From Azadirachta indica (Eukaryota > Streptophyta > Magnoliopsida > Sapindales > Meliaceae), in assembly GCA_022749755.1 (NCBI GenBank), contig CM040448.1, positions 14,010,481 through 14,074,480 of the forward strand: a stretch of DNA of 64,000 nt, read 5' to 3'. Both the position numbers and the translations under genes were made by a program. This document shows positions 50,109-60,663 of this stretch, piece after piece. Positions within the stretch are counted from its first letter, which is position 1. Every line of letters starts with the position of its first letter. The notes beneath the pieces are model-generated. The model was not told where the DNA came from and did no database searches. It worked only from the letters and a program-made list of their open reading frames with translations.

Positions 50109-51626
50109 TGTTAGAAAATGTGGAGTAAATGTTAGTATTTAATTGTACATTTATATTGATTGAAAATTTTTTTTTTTTCTTATTTTACTTAGTCAGTACA
50201 GTTATAACTAGTAGAATAATTTGCATTAATAGTAGAGATATAATATCTAGTTTCCTAGTTTAGATAGAATAGAAAGTCTTCACCTTTCTTTGTATAAATG
50301 CGGCGTATCTACTGCAATAAGTGTATTCCTTTTATGTTAAATTCTGAAATTCTACATGGTATCAGAGTTAGGTTATTTCTAGCTGTTGTTTGTTTTTTGG
50401 TTAGTCTTACAACTTTCATTGCCTAAGACTATTTTTTTTAACCATTTGGCCTTAATTGCCATTACCCTAGAATATCTAATCAGAGATGTCTGAAATCTCA
50501 GAAAACTACTCTTCAAATGCAAATCCTATTAGAATGCCCACCAGCTTTGAAAACCTACTCTTCAAATTACAACTGAAAAACGCAATGGTGAAAACTACTT
50601 CTCATAGTCTCAATAAGCTAAACTCTTCTTAAGAAGTCGGGGGGGGAAAAATGAAATATGTTCTTAGAACGATCAAAGAACGAAAGGAATTAGACCCAGA
50701 GTTTGAAACTTGGGATTTAGAAAATTTGACAATAATGTCGTGGTTGTTGCATTTCATAAAACCGGAAATTAGGAAACCATTCTTGTACCTCTCAATTGTT
50801 AAAGCGATATGAGATGCTGTGTCAAAAACCTATTTCAAAAAAGGGAATGCATCTCGTATTTAGAGTTGAAGAAGGCAATTTATAATTTAAAACAGTGTGA
50901 CCAGATTGTTACAGTTTACCACAACAATATCGTGGCCTTATGGCAAGAGTTAGACCTACTTCAAAACTTTCAAATGGTAGCCGCTGAAGATGCAGCCATG
51001 GTTGCTAAAATGTTGGAACATGACCGAGTTTATGACTTCTTGGTAGGATTGAGACCAGAATTTGATGAAGCAAGAGGCAGATTACTTGGTAAAGAATCTA
51101 TCCCTAGACTTGATGATGTTTGTTCTTATATATGTGCTGAGAAAGATTGTAGGAAAGTAATGATGGATCCAACTTCTCAAGAGATCTTGGCTTTAAAAAC
51201 CAAAACAAATGAAAAGTCAAGGACCTCTCAAAGAACTTGACAACCAAACAAGCAAAGTGAGAAGGACACACGATGGTGTGATTACTGTAAAAAGTTGAGA
51301 CATACAAGGGAGACACGGTGGAAGTTAAATAGGAAACCATTTCTCAATGATAAAGGAGAGACATTTTTTAAGAAAGCTTTTCAAGAAACTGTAGTGGAAG
51401 AACATGAACCTGTGATGAACTCTCAATCCTCAGACAAGACTTTCTTCACCAAAGATCAGTTGGAGTTGTTGTATAAAATGTTTAGACAAATAGGGCCATC
51501 CTCTAGTCCTTCTTCTCATTTTGCCAAGTTAGGTAATATGAACCTAGCCTTGAATGTCTTTCAAAATATTTCAACCAGCCCCTAGATCATAGATTCAGGG
51601 GGCGACCAATCACATGATAGATGAGT
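50109..51626 (+). mobile_element. Ty1-copia retrotransposon remnant (5' LTR + broken gag)
   Basis: An LTR of about 248 bp (50,109-50,356) begins TGTTAGAAAATG and ends AATTCTACA. A primer-binding site follows directly, TGGTATCAGAGTTAGG, complementary to the initiator methionine tRNA 3' end as in most plant copia elements. Gag begins at ATG 50,486 (MSEISENYSS) but is broken by stops and shifts. The longest frame, 50,809-51,240, contains YELKKAIYNLKQ-type and VYDFLVGLRPEFDEARGRLL motifs. Past a stop at 51,238 a zinc knuckle remains as CDYCKKLRHTRETR, with the last Cys replaced by Arg. The element is cut off just after a protease-like IIDSGG motif, where copy D begins. No 3' LTR was seen. Confidence 0.88.
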
Positions 51627-52345
51627 TTATGGAAAGGAGAGGAAAGGAGATCTGTTTGCTTATCAGTAGATGTGGTGGAGGATTTTAATAGGCGAGGTTG
51701 GATTAAACTGAAATCAGATTGCACTTATATGTATGCTTAAAACAAACATATATACATACATCCATTCATCCATCACGACATTGCAGAATTGTTGCTACTT
51801 GCATCGTAGATAGTTATCAAATGAAGCCGTGACATTTTAGGTTGATATGGGTTTGAATTGTTTAATACTTATGTAAAGAATTATTATTATTATTATTTTA
51901 AAATGAAATCTTTACAAGAATTGAAAAGAAAAAAAAGAGAGAAAATATTAATTCAACACGGTTATGAATAAACAATTGATTAATCTTTTGTAAGTAACGT
52001 AGAGTAGGTTTGTTTTAGAATATACTCTGTGAACATCATTTTATTTTATAAATTAATTATTATTATACAAATTAATTTAATAAATTTTAAAAATCATTTT
52101 TATGTAATGCACCTTTACAAATATAGAATAGTCTTCAATAAAATAACACGAATCAATTGTCTTTATGCATTTATACCAATACATTTGACAAACATATTTT
52201 TTATTTGAAATTTAAAAAAATTAAAATTTATTGAAATTAGAAAAAAGAATAATTTAATATGGTTGATGATATTGTTATTTATATTTGTGACTAAAAATTA
52301 AAAATTACACCTGCCCAAAAATTCTTTAAGAAGATTTGTTTTACA
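51627..52345 (+). repeat. 3' flank copy D
   Basis: It starts at TATGGAAAGGAGAGGAAAGG, equivalent to 48,768 in copy C, and runs to AAGATTTGTTTTACAAATTG. It is nearly identical to copy C, for example GATGTGGTGGAGGATTTTAATAGG (quoted in part) and CATCCATTCATCCATCACGA. It lacks the TIR element, so it shows the pre-insertion site. A (ATT)n microsatellite follows at 52,357-52,387. Confidence 0.8.
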
Positions 52346-52353
52346 AATTGCTT

Positions 52354-52390
<37 letters not shown>

Positions 52391-53386
52391 AAGTTCCGTT
52401 AAATACACGGATATGATAGGTAATCCCGTGGCTAGTTTGACAAGATTGTTTTATAACTTGACAGTTGAGATCAAGTTGATACAAGCATCCTACGATTTGA
52501 TAACAGACCTTTTCAAGTGAAGAAGCAAAAAGAAGATGATGATCGCAAGTGAGCTGATAATAATGAATATCCCACTAGAAAATTTGAATGCACAAATTGG
52601 TAATTTATTTAACAAATGTTGAATAAGTAGGGTATAGAATAATAATCACCATTTCAATTCGACTTGGCAGTATAGGTTCCAACCTCCGTCAGCTTTGCGA
52701 AATTGGAGAAATATAGTTCTAAACACTTCATCGAGTTTGTGAAACTAGGAGTTCCCATCCTGCTAATTGATCCAGAGGTGGATTGTGTTGATTAATAGTA
52801 CTTTCGTAAAACATAGATTCGTCAAATGTCAGATCTCACAAAAGACCACGCCCCAAGCCATACACGTGGATCACAATCTGCTGGAATTATAAAATTAAAG
52901 ATAAATCCTCCACCTGCTGCCAAGATAAAATCAGAGTGATCATCAATTCAATCATAGAAACTTCGAATATAGCTTCCACTCTCTTCATATATGACCAAGA
53001 GATAAGTTAGCAAATCAGACTCAATAATCAGATCGGATCATGCAATAATAAGAAGAAGCACTACTAAACATCAGGAAGTTTATAAGCATAAAAAAAAAAA
53101 TATTATATATGATATATCAACCAATGTCGGTTGGAATTAAATACTGCAATTGTAAAATGAGAAAATAAATAATTAAAGACCTAGAACATAATAATAACAA
53201 TAATATTAATAATAATAATAAGGGTCGGGGATACTAAACCCTGATCCACGGCAAATACATAAGTATTTTAACTACTCACGATTATGACGATATTAATTAA
53301 AAACATTAAAACAAAAAATATTTTGTCAGCAAAAAATAATTGCTGCACATTCTCACCCCTTTGAATTTGAAAGAAGACAGACAAGT
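52346..53386. other. Intergenic region downstream of eEF2
   Basis: About 1 kb with an ATT microsatellite (52,357-52,387), an AATAATAAT run near 53,192-53,220 and otherwise unremarkable AT-rich sequence. The last few hundred bases should be the eEF2 3' UTR. No gene recognised. Confidence 0.6.
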
Positions 53387-56376
53387 TTACAGCTTGTCCT
53401 CAAATTCGGAAAGTGGTGTCATTTGCTCCTTCAAGCCCTTCCTCTTCCTGATATCTGCAACGAGCTGTGCAGCCTGTGACCCGGCCTCCAATGGGTCTGA
53501 GGACATCATGTCCCAGTGATCAAACACACATTGTGGGAAGGCCTGTCCAGAGGTTGCAGCCCTCAATGTACTAGAGAATCCGAAAGACTCGATGACAGGG
53601 AGGTAAGCCTTGATGTTGTATAGCGGGGTACCAGGCCTCTGCATTTCCTCAAAAACGTGACCACGTTTCTGGTTAAGAACACTGTAAATACCACCAAGTG
53701 CCTGCTCAGGAGCTTGGATTTCAACCAAGTAGACAGGCTCAAGAAGCCTGGGCTTGGCAGTGAGCTGGGCTGCGTATATCACCCTCCTAGCAGTTGGAAT
53801 GATTTGACCACCACCTCTGTGAATGGCATCTGCATGCAGAACAACATCACATACTTCAAAGCAAATACCTCTCATGTTCTCTTCAGCCATTGCACCTTCT
53901 TTTGATGCCCATTGGAATCCAGCAACAACAGAATCCTTAATTTCATTCAAATATTGAACTCCCTTACACATATCAACCACCATGTTAGGGCCAGTGGTCT
54001 CAGGGCCAAAACACCAGATCTTCTTTGCAAGATCCTTGTCCCAACCAAACTCCTCAGAAAGGATCTTGGACCGAGACTTGGGATCATCCCTGGGACCAAT
54101 ACGGCCATCATCAATGGCTTCAGGAAGACCTTCCTCCAGAGGTCGAGCTTCCATATATAAACGGTTGTGCTTGTTGGGGGACTTGCTCATAACAGTACGG
54201 CAGGACTTCTCAAGGACAGTTTCACGGAAGGACACAACAGGATCAGATTTGATAATTTCAGCACCACCCATGAAATCTTCCTGCAGATCCTTCAAACAGA
54301 TCTCAAGATGTAGTTCTCCTGCACCAGCAACAATGTGCTCTCCAGACTCCTCAATGGTACAAACAACCATAGGATCTGACTTTGCTAATCGTTTAAGACC
54401 TTCAACAAGCTTTGGGAGATCAGATGCAACTTTGCATTGGACAGCAACACGAACAACAGGTGAGACAGAGAACTTCATTGCACGGATAGGATGGGCATCA
54501 ACTTCCTTCTCATTTGTCAAAGTAGCATTTTTGGTGATGAATTGATCCAGACCAACCATAGCCACTGTGTTACCACAAGGCACATCCTCAACGGTTTCCT
54601 GCCTCTTTCCCATCCAAATAACAGTCCTCTGTACACTCTTGACATACAAATCTTTTTTTTCACCAGGGACATAGTTTGGACCCATGATCCTCACCTTCAA
54701 ACCTGTTGACACCTTACCAGAGAATACACGACCAAAAGCATAGAACCTACCCTTATCAGATGCAGGAATCATCTTAGACACGTAGAGCATGAGTGGGCCC
54801 TCAGGATCACAGTTCCTGATAGCATTAGCATATTGATCATCTTGGGGACCCTCATACAAGTTCTCAACACGATACTTCTGTGCCTTGGCAGGAGAAGGAA
54901 GGTGGAAGATCATCATTTCCAAAAGGGCATTACTTGCAGGAAGCCAGGTCTGCATGACACGCTTCATTAAAGCCTTACCCATCAAATCCTTCTCCTCAGA
55001 TTTCATTGTCACACCAAGCTTTTGCAACATGGGCCACAACTTATCTTTCTGATCATTCATGCAAGTGTTAATAATCTGCTTGATGGGTTCATAGCAGAAC
55101 TGAACAAAACCTCGCTTGCAGGTAGGTGAACCGGTATTCTTACTAGTCCACTTCTTAGTAGCAGGGTCAAAGTAATTTTCACCCCACAGCCTTTCCATCA
55201 TCTTAGCCTCATCGACACCAAATTTGGAGGCATACATTTTGGCAAAGTTTGTAAGAGTAAAGGCCCAGCCGTGCAAACCAGCCGAGAAAGCAACAGTTCC
55301 TTTCTCAGGGTATACCTGGACATCACCAAGGAGTGGATCTTCATATGTTGCCATAATTACGTTAGCATTTCTCAATCACTCTCTGGAATGTCTGATAAGC
55401 CTCCTCTCCATCAACCTGGAGCTCAAGGAAACACCTGTCCATCTTGTTAACAGTCAACACTGGCCTAATCCTTTCGCCCAAAGCTTGTCTAAGCACAGTC
55501 TCTGTTTGGACACAGACACCCTCAATACAGTCAACCACAACAAGCGCACCATCAGTAATGCGAAGTGCTGCTGTCACCTCAGATGAGAAGTCAACGTGCC
55601 CAGGGGAATCAATAAGATTGATCAGGTACTCATTCCCTTGGCGTTCACCCTTGTAGTTCTTCAAAGCATCGTCAGCCATTGCATAGTAGAGAGAGATACC
55701 AGTAGACTTGATTGTAATGCCACGCTCAGCCTCATCAGCACGGGTATCTGTCATACGGACATCACCAGCAACTTCTTGGGCAATAATACCAGCAGCAGCG
55801 ACAAGAGAATCAGTAAGAGTTGATTTTCCTGTAGGTGCAAAATGTACATCAGAATTTGAACCAACGGAACCAAAGATTAATTAATGTTATTCAAAACAGA
55901 ACATTACAGATAAAGGAGAGGACATTTTTTCTTGGGATAAAAAAATATAGAACTTGCAATGTGACATCAAATGACCCTGAACAAATGAACATACTATAAC
56001 CACACATTGTAGCCAAGGCACAAATACATAATTGACACTATCAAAAGAATGTATAACTGCCAAAGAAAATGCCCATTGTATTGCCAAAGGAATTCATGAT
56101 AGACCATAAGAAACTTCATAGCACAAGTTACAAATAATCTTCGCAGTTTAATATTACCAAACACTAACATCATTATACTAGTTCACACTTCATACCATGA
56201 TCAACATGAGCAATCACAGACATGTTACGGATGTTGTGTTTAAAGTCCATAATCCTACGGAGCTCTTCAACGGTAAACTTCACCTGTAAAAAGCAACCAT
56301 ATTCCCCATTACAAACAAAATAAAATATTTAAGTAAACCAAAACCAAGTACAAATGTTGTAAGGGTCATTTACCAT
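53387..56376 (-). CDS. Translation elongation factor 2 (eEF2), frame broken by one extra base
   Basis: eEF2 is the cytosolic GTPase that drives ribosomal translocation. Coding exons: 56,376-56,374 (ATG only), 56,283-56,196, and 55,828-53,387. After removing one extra base the sum is 2,532 nt, or 843 aa, the standard eEF2 length. Visible motifs: AHVDHGKST (P-loop), AERGITIK (switch I), DSPGHVDF (switch II), NKMD (guanine), and DAIHRGGGQ, whose His is the diphthamide site. The C-terminus is EFEDKL. The break lies at 55,368-55,370: the coding strand has GAGAAATGCTAAC where the family residues E-N-A-N need GAGAATGCTAAC. One A too many creates an early stop. Everything after it is perfectly conserved, so a consensus error is more likely than a pseudogene. 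Confidence 0.93.
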
Positions 56377-57210
56377 CTTCACTGGTTGTTAAAAAAAAAA
56401 CCGCGCAACCTGCCCACAAAATAATTTACACAAAAAAGAAACGTGTTAATTGCAATAAAATAAAGAAATCCTTGCCCTATTCAAAAAATTCGAATTTCTT
56501 CAGTGCGATACTGATTCTCAGATCTTATTTATTCATCTAATTATCCAAATTTAAATAATAGTAATAATATAATTCATTAATTGTAAATTAATTTTATTTA
56601 AAAATATGAAGATTTTCAAATTTAACTGTGTTTTCTAAAGTGACTCAAACTTGAATCACAAACTTATAATTCGATCCACGTATTTATACAGAAAACAATA
56701 GGCAAAAATCACAAAATTCTCTTCAAAAAACTTGTAAAGACGCAGAAAAATGACAGAGATAAAAATTAAATAAAATTCGACCACATTCAAATATAACAAT
56801 AGACAAAAACTTAACCCTCGTCAAGATAAAACAAAATTCAAAAACTGTCTACTCTGGTATGCATAATTACCGATCATGCAAGCAAAACAGAACGAATCTT
56901 AACAATCAAAGCACCGATCGATGAAATAAAACAATTCGATATCTCAATATAACAAGCAAGTGAAATAATTAGAAGCGATAAAAGAAATTGAATTGAAGGG
57001 CTTACTCTAATCTTGTATTGTTTGTTCAGAGAGGAAAAGAAACTAGAGGGCTCCGTTAAATCTTTAGAGCTCTCAAGGGATGAGGCACTGAAAGTGGAAT
57101 ATTTATACCAGTAATGAGATGCGCATTAAGTGGAGAGAAACCCTACCGCTAGGGTTTCTATTTGGGCCTAATTGAGCTTGGGCTGGACGCGAATAGGCCC
57201 ACTTGCAGGC
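56374..57210 (-). promoter_or_regulatory. eEF2 5' UTR, leader intron and promoter (telo-box, site II, TATA)
   Basis: The TATA box (TATAAAT on the minus strand) is at 57,107-57,101. A leader exon probably spans about 57,075-57,006, ending ATTAGA before GTAAGC. A ~620 bp leader intron runs to a T-rich acceptor (AACAACCAG) just before TGAAGATG. Upstream are a telo-box AAACCCTA (57,138-57,145) and its inverted partner TAGGGTTT (57,150-57,157). Site II elements TGGGCC (57,163-57,168), TGGGCT (57,179-57,184) and GGCCCA (57,196-57,201) follow. Telo-box plus site II is the classic promoter of plant ribosomal-protein and eEF1A genes, expressed in growing tissue. Confidence 0.75.
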
Positions 57211-58180
57211 AGACATTTTTGTTTTGAATATTCTTTTCGTTGTAAATGTCTAAACCATCTCTGCCAAACAAAATATCTTAGCAAATGGCGGTAAATTCCT
57301 TGTATCCCACCTTATGACAGCGAATGTGACCATATATATATATAAAACAATTATAAAATTGTTTAATATACATGTATCATAGAATTTTTAATAAAAAGGG
57401 CAAGCACTTGTATTATAATACTACAATATATATATATGTGTGCTTGTGTATTATTTTGGGATTTGAATAGTATTACACAAACTAAAACCATTTTTGTCTT
57501 CTAGTAGAAATTGCTAACTGATGTCGTATTATAATGGAATCACATTGTATATACATCTATATTTTTTTAACCTCTCTCGTATCTATTTCAAATTATAACA
57601 CATGAAATTCATCTTTAATTTGACATAAACAAATTGAAATTTTAAATCTGCCATATCAACAATAAAAGATTTCACTGATCCAATTAATAATTAATAACCA
57701 CGACTCATCCCTTTGAAATAGATTTAAAAGGTCGAAAAAATATCTAATAATATTTTGAAACCTAAATCTTTAAATAAAGTGTTAATAATACTTGCATAAT
57801 TTTACAATCATTCTCGCAAAAGTATCTGTATTGTACCTTCGACGACAATGAATAATGAATAAAGATTATAGATGAAAACTGTCGGTACTATTAAATATAA
57901 AATAGTAGTAATTAATATGCAACAACACGTAATCATATTATATGTGTGCAGAGACCGTGAGTTAGGTTGGAATTTATGACGATGAAGACATTTTAAAATT
58001 ATGGATAGATAAGTTGATATTACGCAACAACATAAAATATTAGACTGGTGCATGTGATCAGTTAGAATGGGCTGAGTGATAATTTGAAAAAAATGTATAA
58101 TATTACAAACTAAAACAATAAACGACATTGTCACAAGAATCGGTTCCTTAATATCATATAAAAACACGTACGCATTCACA
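57211..58180. other. Intergenic region between eEF2 promoter and GT47 gene
   Basis: AT-rich with small TA repeats (57,332-57,343 and 57,427-57,436). A 123-codon minus-strand frame (57,808-58,179) directly downstream of the GT47 stop has hydrophobic, Ile/Tyr/Cys-rich composition and no family signature. I treat it as chance or 3' UTR. Confidence 0.6.
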
Positions 58181-59619
58181 TTATATTATACCACTTCCCT
58201 GGCTGCTCCCCAATTTTGACTGAACATGATTTGCCAATGCGGCAAGTGCAACATCAACAGCGTCTTTAAACTCAACATCATCACTCGCATTTGGATGCTT
58301 GTACGTTAGTCTTGGAATTAAATCAATTACTTTATTCCTCATTTTCTCTACTCTTTCTCCCGGAATCTTCAGCAGTGCTTCTTCTATCTTCTCAACGCTT
58401 CCCTTTTCGCCGTTTATATAAACGGAATATTCCTTCGGATCATCTGGCAGAAACCACGCGTACTGCGTGTACGCTGTGTGAGGTGAAAAAAACACCGGTA
58501 TGCAGCCGGCCAGAACAGAGTCGAAGGTGGACCGCCGAGTGAACGAATCGCCTGGTGCTTGTAAACAGAAACGTGAACCGGACATCAGGGCGAGGATTTC
58601 TCTTGGTTCGTAACACTTATTGCTTCCTCCTGCTCCGCATGTGTGTAGCTTGCACCGTGATGATTCCGCGCATTGTTTTATTAACTCGTCTCGGACCGCG
58701 GCTTTCTCTACGCCTTTCCTCGGCGCGCCGATGAAAGAGAAAAGGTAAGGCCGTTTGGATAGTCTCATTTTCTGCTGCCACGTAAGCATCTGGACTGACG
58801 TCGACGGGTGGAAATACGACGGGTAGGGAATGCCATGTTGGTTTGATCCTCTCCATGGATTTCTCTCGACAGTCAGCACCGACATATTCTGCACACGTGG
58901 CAAATTGAGGAGGGAATTTGCTCCAAAGTCGGACCCACTGTTTGTCCTCATGAAATCCCATGCAGTTCTCCCCAGGACAAGAAAATGATCTTCACCATTA
59001 TGCCGCTGCCACCACGTCTGTGACCGGAGAAACTCCACTAATTTAACGGCTAACTCGTCGCGAGCGGTGTGATTGGCCTCCCGGAACTTACTAGACGCGT
59101 GGAGGCCGCCGTAGAACGGAACGTAGAACAGGTTGGCGCGGGAAGGATCCCACGTGCGAAGCGGGTGGTTTTCCATGCGTGCGTGGAAGATCATCTCGGC
59201 GATGAACTGGTGAGTGGCGAACCAGCAGCCGGAGTCCACGGCGGCAATGTTAGAAAGCGGCTTGCCAAGGCCGTTGTTTGTGACGTGGGGACACATGTCG
59301 GTGTACACGTTTAAGTGTTTGCAGTCTTCGAGAAGGCCGAGGTTGAATTCTGAGGGCAAATTATAAACGAAACTGAAAATGGCTGTTGTTTTTGATCATT
59401 ACTAATGGGTTTGAGATTCAGCTGATGGGTTTTCTGGGAATTGTGTTTGGGGTTTGAGGGTGGAAGCCAGAAGAAAACAACGAGAAGCCACGCAGTTAAA
59501 GAGACAAGAAAGACAAAAGAGTATCTGAACTGGGAGTTGGAGACGACTTTGATTTTGTAGTGTTTGTCTTTCTCTTTCTCTGTCCATGGAGTTATATGAG
59601 TTTGCTTCTTGGAAATCAT
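58181..59619 (-). CDS. GT47 exostosin-family xyloglucan galactosyltransferase-like, one-base frameshift
   Basis: A single-exon gene, as is common in this family. If one missing base is allowed for, it encodes 479 aa. It is a type II Golgi membrane protein: a short basic cytosolic tail (MISKKQTHITPW), one membrane anchor at ~33-52 (YSFVFLVSLTAWLLVVFFWL), then the exostosin domain. Motifs include FIAEMIFHARMENHPLRT, YVPFYGGLHASS, FSFIGAPRKG, SRFCLQAPGDSFTRRSTFDS, VLAGCIPVFF and FLPDDPKEYSVYI. These fit the MUR3/XLT2/GT17-type xyloglucan galactosyltransferases of cell-wall synthesis. Exact acceptor specificity cannot be read. The N-terminal frame ends out of register at an A5 run (59,389-59,393); one A more restores FSFVYNLPSEFNLGLL. 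Error or real mutation cannot be separated here. Confidence 0.88.
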
Positions 59620-60125
59620 GGAGATCAGAGCAGCAAAATGAAGGAAGAAATTTGAAGAAGAAAACTTGATACTGGAAAAAGAAATAGAAACAAAAGACCA
59701 GCAGCGGGAAGAATTTAATGGAGAAAGGGAAAAAGTTTTAAGATTTGGTGGGTTGGTGGGGACAGGAGAAATAGAGCAAAAAGTAAAGGCCGGCCTAGAT
59801 GGGCCTGTGCACATGGGATAAATTTTAATTTTTACGTGTCACGATCCGATAGAATGAAAATTCGGAAGAAACATTGATGACAACCATGATTAGTGTGATT
59901 AGTCGCCAATTTTGAAAAATATATATTAGAAAATTAATCGAACATTGACGTGCAAACATACATGCCAGCACATAAAACTTACTGTATTTGCAGAGTAACC
60001 ACTGATCGGTCTTTCACGCTCACGCAAATATGGTAGTTCAAACTCGGAAAATATACAGGTTCAATTGGTCTTATCAGTACTACAGTACAAGGTCATATTT
60101 GATTTGCGTTTGGTAGGAAGTTTTA
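59620..60125. other. Upstream region of the GT47 gene
   Basis: This holds the GT47 5' leader and promoter. No clear TATA box or other recognised site was found. Reading frames here extend the N-terminus upstream of the preferred ATG at 59,619 but show no family similarity. The rest is unremarkable. Confidence 0.5.
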
Positions 60126-60129
60126 AACT

Positions 60130-60365
60130 CTACTTCATCCCTGTAAGGCCTGATAAAACTTGAGCGAATGTAGGTACGAGGGTACTTGACCTTGGCCATG
60201 TAGGTACGAGGGTACTTGACCTTGGCCAGAGTGTCGGCAACCTCCCAAATCCAGCATCAAACTGCCCAGACGAGAGGCTGAGCGGAGCCAGTCCGAGGAA
60301 GCAGACTTTCAAGGTCTACCCTGTAAAAAATGGTCAGGATCTTGTTAGATTAACATCAATAACAT
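60130..60365 (-). pseudogene. Degenerate copy of PER1-like last exon start, with a 30 bp tandem repeat
   Basis: 60,245-60,365 resembles the intron 4 / exon 5 junction of the PER1-like gene at 60,870-60,990. ACTGCCCAGACGAGAGGCTG matches ATTGCCCAGATGAGAAGCTG, and CAGGATCTTGTTAGATTAAC matches CAGGATCTTGTCAGATTAAC. Read on the minus strand it gives MKVCFLGLAPLSL against MKVCVVMGVAQLL. Toward lower coordinates it runs into two exact 28-30 bp copies of TAGGTACGAGGGTACTTGAC (60,171-60,200 and 60,201-60,230). It keeps a CAG acceptor-like site but is too diverged to encode the membrane protein. Confidence 0.7.
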
Positions 60366-60400
60366 GATATATATATATATATATCTATATATATATATTT
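60366..60400. repeat. TA microsatellite
   Basis: Two ATATATAT tracts separated by a CT, lying between the degenerate exon copy and the PER1-like 3' UTR. Confidence 0.8.
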
Positions 60401-60663
60401 GAAGCAATATCTGCAAGCATACAAAGCATTATTAAGTCATAAAGCAACAACTTTAGGTCGCATTTACAAAAGAATCAAATATTTGGTTCCCTCGTGAAAC
60501 TATAGGTTCATATCAAGGTCTCATCTCTTCATGGAGATGGTCTTTCACCCAAATGGAGTTTCAAACTAAGCAAAATTGAAAGAAAAAAGATTGATGCAAT
60601 TTCTGTAGCTTGTAATCTGGTCACAGCACAAGAAGATTAGAAATAGTTTACATTTGTAATAAG

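Noticed and set aside
53982..54545. 187-codon plus-strand open frame
   Set aside because: Fully antisense to the conserved eEF2 coding sequence; a shadow frame.
57808..58179. 123-codon minus-strand open frame beginning 1 bp after the GT47 stop
   Set aside because: Low-complexity Ile/Cys/Tyr/Leu composition from AT-rich DNA and no family motif. It lies where the GT47 3' UTR is expected.
59402..59814. Upstream extension of the GT47 frame starting MCTGPSRPAF
   Set aside because: The ATG at 59,619 gives the short basic tail plus membrane anchor normal for the family; the extension looks like translated leader.
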